Positions 1 through 9,634 of a stretch of DNA of 64,000 nt are shown here, piece after piece; positions within the stretch are counted from its first letter, which is position 1, and each line of letters begins with the position of its first letter. Source of the stretch: Saccharicrinis sp963677655 (GTDB taxonomy: Bacteria > Bacteroidota > Bacteroidia > Bacteroidales > Marinilabiliaceae). The notes beneath the pieces are model-generated. The model was not told the DNA's origin. It saw only the letters and a program-made list of their open reading frames with translations, and did no database searches. The position numbers and the translations under genes were made by a program. Location: NCBI GenBank assembly GCA_963677655.1, contig OY782088.1; one strand, given 5' to 3'.

Positions 1-10
1 GTCTCTTTAA

Positions 11-41
11 GTGGATTTTTTCGTCTTTCTGGTGGATTTTT
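11..41 (-). repeat. Two copies of GTGGATTTTT, 21 bp apart
   Basis: GTGGATTTTT occurs at 11-20 and again at 32-41, a period of 21 bp or two helical turns. On the minus strand each reads AAAAATCCAC, sharing ATCCAC with the putative regulator half-site at 190. The spacing suits binding of a dimeric activator, possibly for a gene left of the window. No protein is assigned. Confidence 0.4.
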
Positions 42-189
42 AATTACACACATCAATGTACATTCAAATTAAACAAAACACTGGCAATTAATATTTTCCT
101 TGCCTGCCGCCTATTCAAGGCACGCAATACCTATTCATACACCACTGTTAATCAGCTATTTTTCCAAAAACAAAATTGCATAATTAAAT

Positions 190-245
190 ATCCACTCCAA
201 AAAAATAATTATGAACCCATAAATAGCAAAGCAAAACTACATTTG
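190..245 (+). promoter_or_regulatory. Putative regulated promoter of the first arabinan PUL
   Basis: TACATTTG at 238-245 matches the Bacteroidota -7 consensus TAnnTTTG. No TTTG-like -33 box is present, as expected for an activator-dependent promoter. Upstream lie ATCCACT (190-196) and CCCATAAAT (216-224). The same three blocks in the same order precede the second SusC gene at 14568-14623, where the ATCC block is again exactly 48 bp before the -7 element. Both are probably targets of the hybrid regulator encoded at 9635-14002. Confidence 0.5.
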
Positions 246-534
246 ATTAACATTTTAAAACACTTTTATCACTGAACTGAAAAATTTCTTAAAAATTAAG
301 ATGCTACGGAAAGTACCCTCTTAATATTATTACTAATTAAAATTATTAATCATGAGTTAAAAAAATATTAGATCCTCAATTACAAAAAAACTGTTTGAGG
401 TTGTCTGAAGAAATGATCAGGCATATTAAAATTCAAAGTTCTGGTAACAGGGACTTATAAATTAAAACAAAGAATTAAATAATTATTGTTAACGAAAACT
501 ATGAAAAAGAATGAACTCAATAAAAATTAAATTT

Positions 535-2232
535 ATGAAAACAACTAAACTAATAAGATTTGCTTTGCTCTCTGTAGTTTTGATAGCATTTGGCTTTGTT
601 GGGTGTGAAGAAGCGACTTCTTATCAGGTTGATGCACCTATTGACTTGCAAGATCGCATCGACTCAATTGCAGCTGCAAATGACAGAGGAGATACAGGTG
701 ATACAACTTACATTGATATTTCTACCTCATTAGTTGGGGCTGAGGATTTCAGTTCTGCTTGGTGGACTGACTTCTCTGATTACTTTGCTATTCCAACAAA
801 TCAGCTATTACATTTAGAATTTATCAACTATAATGGAGGTACTACAGACAATTATAAGAACTGGGTTCTTGCTGTAACCAATGAAGCAGGCGACCGTGAT
901 GCGGATAGTTATTCCGAATATTTTGTTTTACGTTCGGATGCTTTCGGTTGGGGAGATAGTAATTATGATGGAGGTTTGATCTCTAATGATTATCCAGATA
1001 CAGATGGAGATGGTGATGTTTGGAATGATTTCCGTACAACAATGGATGGAGCAACTGTTACAATTGAAATTGATCACTCTGCTACAGGTTATGCTTTTGT
1101 TACAGCTACAGCTGTTGGAACTAATGGAACTGTAATAACAGAAACATATCAACACCCGGTTTCTGCATCGTTAGATCTTAATGCATTCCTAGTTACAGAA
1201 GCTTGCTATGTAGAGATGCAAGAGGCCTATTTAATACCATCAAAAGTTACAGCTATTGAGGATGTTGATGCAGCGTCAATCGCAGTAACAGGTACTCCTA
1301 CAGCTATTGAGTTAGGCGATGAAGACTTCTGGGCAGACGCAATTGCTACCGTTACTTTTGCTGATGGATCTTCAACAGAAGTTGATACAGCTGATGTTAT
1401 ATTCACAGTTCCTGATTTAACAACCCTTGGAGAAAAAACAATTGTTGTATCTTATAGTAAAACTAAACAAGATGCATATGGTCCTGCCGTTTCAACTTAT
1501 TACACAGTGGAAGTAACAAATCCAGTGACTAGTTTAGAAGTGACTACTCAACCAGAAACTACAACTTATGCATTTTACGGTACAGAGGCACCAACTTTCG
1601 ATCCAACAGGTATGGTAATTACTGCTACTTATTCTGATGGTACTACCGGAGTTATTGATAATTCAACTCTTGAATATGAAATTCCTCTTACAGCAGGAGC
1701 TCAGGATGCTGTTATTTCATATATCGGTGCTACAAGCACAGTAACTACAACTTGCCCATTAACTATCATTGAGGGTATAAACCAGGTAGGTGCTATTGAC
1801 TTTACAACTGCTTTCTGGGGAGCACACAGCTCAGATTATACTGTGGCACCAAATACAAGTGAGTCAATTACATTCTATACTTATTCAGACGAAGTTGAAA
1901 ACTGGCACTGCCCTATTGCAGTACTTCGCCATGCAGACTACTCAAGCGAATACGCAGTAACTCGCTGGGATAACGCAGGTTGGGGTGATGGTTTTGGTAC
2001 AGCAACTCTAACCAGTGACTGGAATTGGGATATATTCTTAACAAGTATTACTGGTGCCAAAACAGTTATGACAGTGACAAACAACGGAGATAATACAGCA
2101 AACTTACGTTATGATGTTACTTATGCAAATGGAGAAACTCATTTCCAACTATTTGAAGGTATAACGGTTGATAGTTCTGATTTGACTTTCGCATTAACTG
2201 TTGAGAATTGTTATCACGTAATTGTTGAATAA
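535..2232 (+). CDS. Surface lipoprotein with duplicated domain and two Ig-like domains (putative glycan-binding protein)
   Basis: A lipoprotein signal (basic MKTTKL start, hydrophobic core, lipobox ending in Cys) favours the ATG at 535; an in-frame ATG at 511 would add eight residues. Two related domains of roughly 150 residues, at about 68-245 and 425-573, share the pattern NW..AV..YSEY.V.R.D..GWGD and end in a similar segment with a conserved Cys. Between them are two bacterial Ig-like domains of about 85 residues. It starts a putative operon 24 bp before SusC, whereas SusE/F-type binding proteins usually follow SusD. There is no catalytic signature. Aromatic-rich repeats and context suggest a surface arabinan-binding protein; the ligand is inferred and I do not recognise the duplicated domain. 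Confidence 0.8.
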   Translation: MKTTKLIRFALLSVVLIAFGFVGCEEATSYQVDAPIDLQDRIDSIAAANDRGDTGDTTYIDISTSLVGAEDFSSAWWTDFSDYFAIPTNQLLHLEFINYNGGTTDNYKNWVLAVTNEAGDRDADSYSEYFVLRSDAFGWGDSNYDGGLISNDYPDTDGDGDVWNDFRTTMDGATVTIEIDHSATGYAFVTATAVGTNGTVITETYQHPVSASLDLNAFLVTEACYVEMQEAYLIPSKVTAIEDVDAASIAVTGTPTAIELGDEDFWADAIATVTFADGSSTEVDTADVIFTVPDLTTLGEKTIVVSYSKTKQDAYGPAVSTYYTVEVTNPVTSLEVTTQPETTTYAFYGTEAPTFDPTGMVITATYSDGTTGVIDNSTLEYEIPLTAGAQDAVISYIGATSTVTTTCPLTIIEGINQVGAIDFTTAFWGAHSSDYTVAPNTSESITFYTYSDEVENWHCPIAVLRHADYSSEYAVTRWDNAGWGDGFGTATLTSDWNWDIFLTSITGAKTVMTVTNNGDNTANLRYDVTYANGETHFQLFEGITVDSSDLTFALTVENCYHVIVE

Positions 2233-2256
2233 TCATTAAGAAAAAATATTTAAATT

Positions 2257-5200
2257 ATGAAATATATATATTTAATCCTGATGGGGTTACTGGCATTCAC
2301 ACCGGCAACATATGCAGATGGCAATGGCAATTCCGACCAAATGTCAATGACTCAGGCAGGAGACATATCAATAAATGGTAAAATCGTTGATGAAGCCGGA
2401 GATCCAGTTGTAGGTGCAACCGTAGTAATAAAAGGTACAACAAATGGTACAATTACTGATTTTGATGGTAACTTCAATCTTTTAGCCCCTTCTGACGCTA
2501 CGTTATTAATAACTTTCATTGGTTATAAAAGTATAGAAGTAAACGTAGCGGGAAAAACTGAAATGGGTAATATCACACTAATTTCGGATACAAAAGAACT
2601 TGATCAGGTGGTAGTAGTAGGTTACGGTACACAAAAGAAGTCTGACCTTACCGGTTCTGTTGCTATTGTTGATGCAGAAGAGATGAAGAAAAGTTCAAAC
2701 TCTAACATTTCAACAATGTTGCAAGGTAAAGCGTCAGGTGTTCAAATTACTTCAGATGGTCAACCAGGAGCTGATCCTGCTGTACGTATCCGAGGTATTG
2801 GTTCATTTGGTGATACTAACCCATTGTACGTTGTGGATGGAGTACCAATGGGAACAACAATTCGCGACTTCTCGCCAAACGATATCGAAACTATCCAGGT
2901 ACTTAAAGATGCATCTGCGGCTGCAATCTACGGTTCTCGTGCTGCTAACGGAGTAATTATTATTACAACAAAGCAAGGTAAGAAGAATTCACCAATGAAG
3001 ATTGAATATAGCGGTTATTATGGTGTGGATAATGTTCAAAAGGGTGTGTACGATGTTATGAATGCTGACCAATATAAATCATTCGTAACTATGGCATTCG
3101 GCAATAGTGAAATGGATGTTCCCGGAGGATATAATTCTGCCAGCAGCAGTTATTTATGGACTACAGATGCAAATGGTAACGAAGTAGCTACGGTTGACAC
3201 TGATTGGTTTGATTCAGTATTTAAAACAGGAACACGTCAAAACCACAACCTTAATTTTTCAGGAGGTGGTGAGAACAATACATACAACATTGGTCTTGAC
3301 TATTTTAACCAGCAAGGTACAATGGTAGGAGCAGGTCCGAATTTTGAACGTTATACAGCTCGCATCAACAATACTATGGATGTTAAGTTTGTTAAGATTA
3401 AAACCAACTTTGTTTATAGTCACAGTGATCAGGATAAAATGGCTCTTAGTAACGCAAATGAGTATGTTGAAGGTTTATATGGTACACAATACCCTGTAAT
3501 GGCTTCGGCTCTTCTTACACCTCCAACAATCAAAGATTACGATGAGTCAACATGGGTTCTTGATGACAAAATTGCAGGAGCAGATGCATTTTCTTATGAT
3601 TCTTTTGGTTATGGTACTTACTATGATGATGTTCACGGTGACTTACGTATATCTAACGTATTGCTAACTAATAGTCTTCTTGAGAGAAATACTAAAGTTG
3701 ACCGTTTTGTTGGTTCTGCCTCAACAAATGTCAACTTATTGGATATGCTTGGTGTAGATAGTTCTAATAATAAGCTATCTTATAACCTTAATTTATCATA
3801 TAGTAATACTCATGTAAGTAGCTTTACATTTGTACCTGCTTTTTTCCAGAGTTCAAACGTGAAACTATTAAAAGAAGATGAGACTCTTACATTATTGGAC
3901 GAATATACCGGCGATGCATTGATTGAAAATACAATTAACTATAATGCTACATTCGGACGTCATAATTTCGATGTTGTAGCAGGTCAAACATTCCAGAAAG
4001 TATATTATAAGTCTCATACCGGTGTAGGTAATGATTTCCCTGAGCCATATTACTTGCAATTATCAAATGCAAGTGAGAAAAACTCATACAGCTACGAGAG
4101 TGAACACATTTTAGCATCATTAATTGGTCGTGTAAACTATAACTACGATGGTAAATATCTTATTTCGGCAACAGCACGTCGTGATGGTTCAAGCCGTCTT
4201 TCTTCTGATGATCGTTTTGAAATTTTCCCTTCTGTATCTGGTGGATGGCGTATTGAAAAAGAAAACTTCTTCCCAGTGGATCCATCTATGATTAGTTTAC
4301 TTAAACTTCGCGGTAGCTACGGTGAATTAGGTAACGAAAATATTGGTGAATACCAATACATGGATACTATGGAAAGAGGCAATTACACATATGCTTTTGC
4401 AAACAATGTGGTTACCGGGTCTGCAGTGAATAACTTTGTAAACAATGCTATCAGATGGGAAAAGAAGAAAACTCTTGACTTTGGTCTTGATTTAGCTATG
4501 TTTAATGGTCAGTTAGAGTTTAATTTTGACTGGTACAAGTCAACATCAGAAGATCTTCTTTATGATTTGACAATTCCTTCAAATACAGGTTCAAATAATA
4601 CAACTATTACAATGAACGCTGCTACCATGGTAAATACTGGTCTTGAGTTCTTGCTTAGTTATCGTAACTATAACCATAAAGTTAAGTATGAAATTTCTAC
4701 AAACGTATCTACGTTCAACAACGAAGTAACTAAATTAGGTGTAAATAATGAACCTGTTACTTCAAGCATGTGTCGTACTGAAGTTGGCCAGGAAGTTGGT
4801 CAATTCTATGGTTACGTACTTGAAGATGATACTGAAAATGGTAACATCAAAAATGGTATTGCTCAAAACCAAGAAGCAATAGATAGTCGTCAAAATTCTG
4901 AGGGTCTATACGTTACTCAAAGCGGAGCTGAAGCAGGAGATCTTTTATACAAAGACCTTGATGGTGATGGTGAAATTACTGCAGCTGACCAGAAGTTTTT
5001 AGGAAGTGGTTTACCTGACGTAACTTTCGGTATTAATGCTCGTGTTGAATATAAGGGTTTCGACTTAACTGTTTCTACATTTGGTGCTGCTGGTTTCCAG
5101 GCTGTTGATTATGTTGATATGACATTACGCAGTTCTTATGGTGCCACTAATAAAGACGTTAGTTTATTAAATGCATGGACATCTTCTAACACCAATACTG

Positions 5201-5505
5201 ATGTACCACGTGTACAGTATAAAGCGGATGTTACAAGTAATGACTATTTCAGTGACCGATACATACAAAATGCTTCATATTTGAAAATTCAAAATGTGCA
5301 ATTAGGATATAACTTCCCTGATACTTGGTTTGGTGGAAAAATTAGCAATGTTCGTGCGTATGTTACAGCTCAAAATTTGGCTACTCTAAGTACTTACAAG
5401 GGGTATAACGTAGACTTTGCAGGTGGTACATATACACCAGGATACAACTATTGTTCTTATCCAACACCACGAACTTTTATGTTTGGAGTAAACTTGTCAT
5501 TCTAA
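2257..5505 (+). CDS. SusC-like TonB-dependent outer-membrane transporter (PUL 1)
   Basis: This 1082-residue protein has an N-terminal signal peptide (cleavage near TYADG), then a carboxypeptidase-D regulatory-like domain at about 37-115 (the GKIVDEAGDPVVGATVVIKG stretch). A plug domain follows (VVVGYGTQKKSDLTGSV, then LYVVDGVP and KDASAAAIYGSRAANGVI), and a long beta-barrel ends in the aromatic outer-membrane signature VNLSF. Length and motifs are typical for the SusC family. It has no STN domain, so sigma/anti-sigma signalling is not expected. It should import oligosaccharides with the SusD 24 bp downstream; arabino-oligosaccharide is inferred from the linked GH43. Confidence 0.95.
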   Translation: MKYIYLILMGLLAFTPATYADGNGNSDQMSMTQAGDISINGKIVDEAGDPVVGATVVIKGTTNGTITDFDGNFNLLAPSDATLLITFIGYKSIEVNVAGKTEMGNITLISDTKELDQVVVVGYGTQKKSDLTGSVAIVDAEEMKKSSNSNISTMLQGKASGVQITSDGQPGADPAVRIRGIGSFGDTNPLYVVDGVPMGTTIRDFSPNDIETIQVLKDASAAAIYGSRAANGVIIITTKQGKKNSPMKIEYSGYYGVDNVQKGVYDVMNADQYKSFVTMAFGNSEMDVPGGYNSASSSYLWTTDANGNEVATVDTDWFDSVFKTGTRQNHNLNFSGGGENNTYNIGLDYFNQQGTMVGAGPNFERYTARINNTMDVKFVKIKTNFVYSHSDQDKMALSNANEYVEGLYGTQYPVMASALLTPPTIKDYDESTWVLDDKIAGADAFSYDSFGYGTYYDDVHGDLRISNVLLTNSLLERNTKVDRFVGSASTNVNLLDMLGVDSSNNKLSYNLNLSYSNTHVSSFTFVPAFFQSSNVKLLKEDETLTLLDEYTGDALIENTINYNATFGRHNFDVVAGQTFQKVYYKSHTGVGNDFPEPYYLQLSNASEKNSYSYESEHILASLIGRVNYNYDGKYLISATARRDGSSRLSSDDRFEIFPSVSGGWRIEKENFFPVDPSMISLLKLRGSYGELGNENIGEYQYMDTMERGNYTYAFANNVVTGSAVNNFVNNAIRWEKKKTLDFGLDLAMFNGQLEFNFDWYKSTSEDLLYDLTIPSNTGSNNTTITMNAATMVNTGLEFLLSYRNYNHKVKYEISTNVSTFNNEVTKLGVNNEPVTSSMCRTEVGQEVGQFYGYVLEDDTENGNIKNGIAQNQEAIDSRQNSEGLYVTQSGAEAGDLLYKDLDGDGEITAADQKFLGSGLPDVTFGINARVEYKGFDLTVSTFGAAGFQAVDYVDMTLRSSYGATNKDVSLLNAWTSSNTNTDVPRVQYKADVTSNDYFSDRYIQNASYLKIQNVQLGYNFPDTWFGGKISNVRAYVTAQNLATLSTYKGYNVDFAGGTYTPGYNYCSYPTPRTFMFGVNLSF

Positions 5506-5529
5506 AAATAATCTAAATTGAATATCAAA

Positions 5530-7356
5530 ATGAAAAGATTAAATATATTTCTAGTAATATTGGCGCTTATCGGAGGCTTAACAGCTTGCGATGACCAGCT
5601 CGATGTTACCAATCCGAATATTCAAACAACTGAAGAATTCGGGGATTCAGAATCAGAACTGAATGAAGCTGTTATTGCATGTTATAGTCTTAGTCGTTTA
5701 GAAGGTACTAATGCACGTGTGGGTTATGTTATGGATGCACTTCGTGGTGATGAAATATGGAACTCATCTCAACAATGGTATCTTGCTTGTGATAACCTAA
5801 ATGGTTTATCTGATTATTTCATGTGTGAATGGCCATGGAGAGATAACTTCTGTGTAGTAAACCGTACAAACTATGTATTGTCTAAAGTAGGTAATGTTCT
5901 TGAAGAGGGATCTGATTCTTACAACGAGATTAAAGGACAAGTTCTTTTCTTAAGAGCACAGGCATATTATAATTTAGCTACATATTATCAAATTTGTCCG
6001 GTCATTACTAATTATGACGCTTATTCTGATTTAGATAATCTGTATGCATCTTGTGCTACTCAAGATGAAGTTTGGGATCAGGTAGAAGCTGACCTTACTG
6101 AAGCAATGAACCTTTTACCATCGCGTGACAAAGGTGGTGAGTGGGCTCAAGGTCGTGCTACTTGCGGTTCTGCAGCCGGCTATCTGGCTCGTGCATTGAT
6201 GTTCCGTCATAAATTCACAGAAGCTTATACTGTATTAAAAGACATCATTGCAGGAAAGTATGGAACTTATGAACTTATGGCTGATTATGGCGATAACTTT
6301 AGAGAGGGTACAGCTTATGAGAATAACAACGAGAGTCTTTGGGAAGTTCAGTTTATGGATTATGGAACTGGTGGTACTAACGAAGTATGGACTACAGGTA
6401 ACCTAAATTCAGATGCAACTCAAGGTCATGCTATTGAAAGTAACTTTGCATCTCAGGATTTTGGTAGTTGGGGTGATGTAGCAGCTTCTGTTTGGTTATA
6501 TAACCTGTTTAAAAAAGAAAAATGTACTGATGGTTTCTTAGATCCTCGTTTATACTGGACTTTAGTTACTTACGAACAAGAATACGATGCTGTTACAGGT
6601 AATTCAACTGCCGCATATCCATCAGGGGACGTACGATCTAATACCGTTTATCAGACTGAACTAAATAAAGATTCATGGATGTATTCAATTCGTTCTAACA
6701 CTTCACAAGGGGGTATTTCTATTGCTAAGTTCACTAATGCCAGAAATAACATTTACTCTAGTTTTGGTACCGGATTAAAATGTGGTGTTAACATTCGCTT
6801 AATGCGTTATAGCGATGTTTTACTTCGTGCAGCAGAGTGTGAAAACGAAATCAACGGTCCTACTCAAACAGCTATCGATTATGTTAATCAGGTTCGCTCA
6901 CGTGTGGCACTTCCTGATCTTGAGCTTTCTGATTTCCCTTCTGCTGATGCTCTTTTTGAGCAAATTGCAAATGTTGAACGTCCTAAAGAATTCGGTTGTG
7001 AATACGGTCGTGGTACTGACTTAATTCGTTGGGGATTCTTCTATGATTCTGGTCGTTTACAACAAATAACAGAACATGCTTATTATAAGTTAGCTCCGAT
7101 GATGACTATCGATGATCCGGATAATCCTGGATCAACAAAAGAAGTGGTTTATATAAACACTGAAGAGTTGACTTCTTCAACTGCATCAGGTTCATCTTAT
7201 TCAAGTTATTATAAAGGCCATGAGTATTTCCCTATTTGGCAAACTCATCTTGATAATAACGCTAACCTAACAGGTAACTCGGCAAACAATAGTACCGACA
7301 ACAGTACTGATTTCTTATCAAAGTGGTCTGTACGTCCTGTTTATAGTTTAGATTAA
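5530..7356 (+). CDS. SusD/RagB-like surface lipoprotein (PUL 1)
   Basis: The SusD partner of the preceding SusC is about 608 residues from the preferred start (MKRLNIF; an ATG at 5518 would add four). The lipobox LTAC places the lipidated Cys about 20 residues in. The N-terminus has the family pattern of residues after Cys (DDQLDVTNPN), followed by SusD-like helices (LFLRAQAYYNLATYY), the RYSDVLLRAAECENE region and a C-terminal EYFPIW segment. It should cap the SusC barrel at the cell surface and bind incoming oligosaccharide. A strong terminator hairpin begins about 20 bp after its stop. Confidence 0.95.
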   Translation: MKRLNIFLVILALIGGLTACDDQLDVTNPNIQTTEEFGDSESELNEAVIACYSLSRLEGTNARVGYVMDALRGDEIWNSSQQWYLACDNLNGLSDYFMCEWPWRDNFCVVNRTNYVLSKVGNVLEEGSDSYNEIKGQVLFLRAQAYYNLATYYQICPVITNYDAYSDLDNLYASCATQDEVWDQVEADLTEAMNLLPSRDKGGEWAQGRATCGSAAGYLARALMFRHKFTEAYTVLKDIIAGKYGTYELMADYGDNFREGTAYENNNESLWEVQFMDYGTGGTNEVWTTGNLNSDATQGHAIESNFASQDFGSWGDVAASVWLYNLFKKEKCTDGFLDPRLYWTLVTYEQEYDAVTGNSTAAYPSGDVRSNTVYQTELNKDSWMYSIRSNTSQGGISIAKFTNARNNIYSSFGTGLKCGVNIRLMRYSDVLLRAAECENEINGPTQTAIDYVNQVRSRVALPDLELSDFPSADALFEQIANVERPKEFGCEYGRGTDLIRWGFFYDSGRLQQITEHAYYKLAPMMTIDDPDNPGSTKEVVYINTEELTSSTASGSSYSSYYKGHEYFPIWQTHLDNNANLTGNSANNSTDNSTDFLSKWSVRPVYSLD

Positions 7357-7377
7357 AATTTGTTCTAGAATATTATA

Positions 7378-7426
7378 AACTTCCTTATCTCATTATTTGT
7401 TATATGTTGATAAGGAAGTTTTTTTA
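7378..7426 (+). terminator. Terminator hairpin after SusD (PUL 1)
   Basis: AACTTCCTTATC (7378-7389) pairs perfectly with GATAAGGAAGTT (7409-7420) and is followed by a T run. It separates the binding/transport genes from the GH43 gene, so the enzyme is expressed by readthrough or from its own promoter in the 215 bp that follow. No clear TAnnTTTG element was found there. Confidence 0.85.
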
Positions 7427-7650
7427 TAAAAATACATGAAAGTTTTTAATGCTTTTATTATTCCATAATCATACAAAAGAGAATACATTCCCGAGGTTAG
7501 TTAATCACTTTAATAGATGGAATTTCAGGTATGTACATGATCAATAATACAATTAATATCTATTTTTCCACGAGGAAAATATTATTGTCCACATCCTTTT
7601 TACTTTAATAGATTTTCTTTGTAGAAGAAACTTATAATTAGATGGAAATT

Positions 7651-9327
7651 ATGAAAAAGAAATCGAGTTTGTTTATTCTGTGTTTATTGGCAATTTTGTT
7701 TGGGAGTCCATCTTGTTCTAAGGATGTTGATGATCCAGAAGAAAACAATAATAATACAACCGAGACTGAAGAATTTGAAATACCTGATTACGAGGATGAC
7801 TATTCTGCAATATCATCATGGACATATCGAAGTCAATGGAATCTAGCCAATGTTCACGACCCATCAGTTGCATATTATGATGGATATTACTATATGTACG
7901 GCACCGATGCATCTTATGGTAATGAAGCAATGGGACATGGTCATTTTCAAGGTAAACGTTCAAAAGACTTAGTAAATTGGGAATGGGTAAGCGGACCTTT
8001 TTATGATCCTCCTACCTGGGTGGCAGACTCACTTAACGCAATCCGTTCTCGCATGAATCTTGATCCCATTGCAGAAGACAACATATCATATGGTTACTGG
8101 GCACCTGTAGTTCGCAAAATTACTGTTGGAGGCCAGGAAAAGCTACGTATGTATTACAGTATTGTGATAGATAACTTCATAAAAACAGGAGCTGTAAACA
8201 TCTCTGCTAACTTTGATGGAAGCTGGACGGAACGTGCTTTTATTGGTATGTGCGAATCAACAGATCCTGCCGGAGCTACATGGGAAGACAAAGGGTTTGT
8301 TACATGTTCGTCATCTGACAGGGGATTGGACTATAGCCGTTCAAGTTATACAGATGATTGGAGTGGCTATTTTTACTACAACGCTATTGATCCTACTTAT
8401 ATAGTAACACCTGAAGGAGATCACTACCTGATACACGGTTCATGGCATAGTGGATTCGCGCTGTTGGAGCTTAATGCAACAACAGGTAAACCTGTTAACA
8501 CACTAGGAGAACCTTATGCAAGCAGTGCAAGTGAGCTTCAATCCAGATATGGTGTAAGAATCGGTACTCGCACAGCCTCATCGCGCTGGCAAGGAAGTGA
8601 AGCACCTGAAGTTATATACAAAGATGGTTACTATTATTTGTTTATGGCATACGATGGATTAGATGTACCGTATAACACAAGAGTTGTTAGAAGTGAAAAC
8701 ATTGATGGCCCATACTACGATATTACCGGACGTAATTTTACTAATGGGAATGGTGATTGTTATCCAATTGTTACTCATCCATACAAATTTAATCTGAGTG
8801 ACGGCTGGGTAGGTATAGCTCATTGTTGTATCTTTCAGGAAGAGGATACTGATGACTGGTTCTACATGTCGCAAGGAAGATTACCTGCAAATGTTGGAGG
8901 AAACGCCTATTCCAATGCCATTATGATGGGACATGTAAGACGTATTGTATGGTGTCCGGCCTCAACAAGTGAACCAAACAACCTTTGGCCAATAGCATTA
9001 CCTGAACGTTATGCAGCTGTGCCTGATTACGGTACTATAACCAAAGACTCTCTTATTGGTACATGGGAACACATAAACCTTGCATACCATTATGGAGTGC
9101 AAGATGCAGCAACATCACTGACTCTTAAAAGCGATGGAACTATATCGGGAGCACTTACTGGTGATTGGAGTTACGATGCTACAACTAAACAACTAACATT
9201 GGGTGATGTTATTGTTTGCGTTGAACGTGAAGTTGATTGGGAAGCTACTCCTCGCTGTGTAACATTTGTATATGCAGGTACTGAGAAAAATTTAAATGCC
9301 ACATACTGGGGCAAAATGAAAAAATAA
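7651..9327 (+). CDS. GH43 arabinan endo-1,5-alpha-L-arabinosidase, lipoprotein
   Basis: A secreted lipoprotein (lipobox SPSC) with an acidic Asn/Glu linker, a five-bladed GH43 propeller and a C-terminal beta-barrel domain from about residue 470 (LIGTWEHINLAY onwards), as in two-domain arabinanases of the GH43 subfamily 4 type. Counting from the upstream ATG at 7642, catalytic candidates are Asp73 (VHDPSV), Asp250 (NAIDPT) and Glu320 (GSEAPE). The start at 7651 (MKKKS) gives a cleaner signal peptide. It should cleave alpha-1,5-arabinan at the surface or in the periplasm, feeding the upstream SusCD pair. Endo activity is inferred from family and architecture. Confidence 0.88.
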   Translation: MKKKSSLFILCLLAILFGSPSCSKDVDDPEENNNNTTETEEFEIPDYEDDYSAISSWTYRSQWNLANVHDPSVAYYDGYYYMYGTDASYGNEAMGHGHFQGKRSKDLVNWEWVSGPFYDPPTWVADSLNAIRSRMNLDPIAEDNISYGYWAPVVRKITVGGQEKLRMYYSIVIDNFIKTGAVNISANFDGSWTERAFIGMCESTDPAGATWEDKGFVTCSSSDRGLDYSRSSYTDDWSGYFYYNAIDPTYIVTPEGDHYLIHGSWHSGFALLELNATTGKPVNTLGEPYASSASELQSRYGVRIGTRTASSRWQGSEAPEVIYKDGYYYLFMAYDGLDVPYNTRVVRSENIDGPYYDITGRNFTNGNGDCYPIVTHPYKFNLSDGWVGIAHCCIFQEEDTDDWFYMSQGRLPANVGGNAYSNAIMMGHVRRIVWCPASTSEPNNLWPIALPERYAAVPDYGTITKDSLIGTWEHINLAYHYGVQDAATSLTLKSDGTISGALTGDWSYDATTKQLTLGDVIVCVEREVDWEATPRCVTFVYAGTEKNLNATYWGKMKK

Positions 9328-9357
9328 GAACGGGATTTTTTAATATTTATGACACAT

Positions 9358-9389
9358 AGAGAGGGTATTCATCTGAGATTATCCTCTCT
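9358..9389 (+). terminator. Hairpin at the convergent gene ends
   Basis: AGAGAGG (9358-9364) pairs with CCTCTCT (9383-9389), followed on the plus strand by a T-rich run. It lies between the stop of the GH43 gene and the stop of the small minus-strand gene. It is weaker than the other terminators because of its long loop. Confidence 0.5.
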
Positions 9390-9392
9390 TGT

Positions 9393-9533
9393 TTATTCTG
9401 AAATATTTAAACCAGCATTAGTTTCTTCCTGACATAAATCTTTTAACCTTTGCACTTCTTTCCATTCATTTTCATACTCCCAATATTCAGGGTGTTTTAA
9501 AATATATTCTTCTAACAATTTCTTTGCATTCAT
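9393..9533 (-). CDS. Small hypothetical protein, 46 residues
   Basis: A complete ATG-to-TAA frame encodes 46 residues, beginning MNAKKLLEEYILKHPEYWEY and ending GLNISE. It is acidic, rich in Tyr/Trp/Glu, has one Cys and no signal peptide or membrane segment, and probably forms one or two helices. Support for a gene comes from a good -7 element on the same strand (TAACTTTG, plus coordinates 9553-9560) with a leader of roughly 15 nt, and from cytosolic-looking composition. It is 101 bp downstream of the hybrid regulator gene on the same strand but appears to have its own promoter. No family recognised. Confidence 0.5.
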   Translation of the reverse strand: MNAKKLLEEYILKHPEYWEYENEWKEVQRLKDLCQEETNAGLNISE

Positions 9534-9552
9534 ATTCTTTGTATTTAATACA

Positions 9553-9560
9553 CAAAGTTA
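9553..9560 (-). promoter_or_regulatory. -7 element for the small gene
   Basis: On the minus strand this reads TAACTTTG, a full match to TAnnTTTG. A TTGA sequence (plus 9577-9580) lies 16 bp upstream and could serve as a weak -33 box. The start codon would be about 15 nt from the transcription start. Confidence 0.45.
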
Positions 9561-9634
9561 AATCAATGCTTTCATCTCAATATTAAATCTATCCTATATT
9601 GATATTATATTTTCGTTAGAAGATAAACTCGACA

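Larger units (their letters stand above)
1..534. other. Long non-coding upstream region of the first PUL
   Basis: No convincing gene lies before the first lipoprotein. The stretch is very AT-rich. It holds a 21-bp-spaced direct repeat at 11-41, a putative activator-dependent promoter at 190-245 and, if that promoter is right, a leader of about 280 nt. Inside the leader CCTCAA (374-379) and TTGAGG (395-400) can pair as a small hairpin. A frame beginning with ATG at 501 stops after nine codons and is not considered a gene. Confidence 0.6.
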
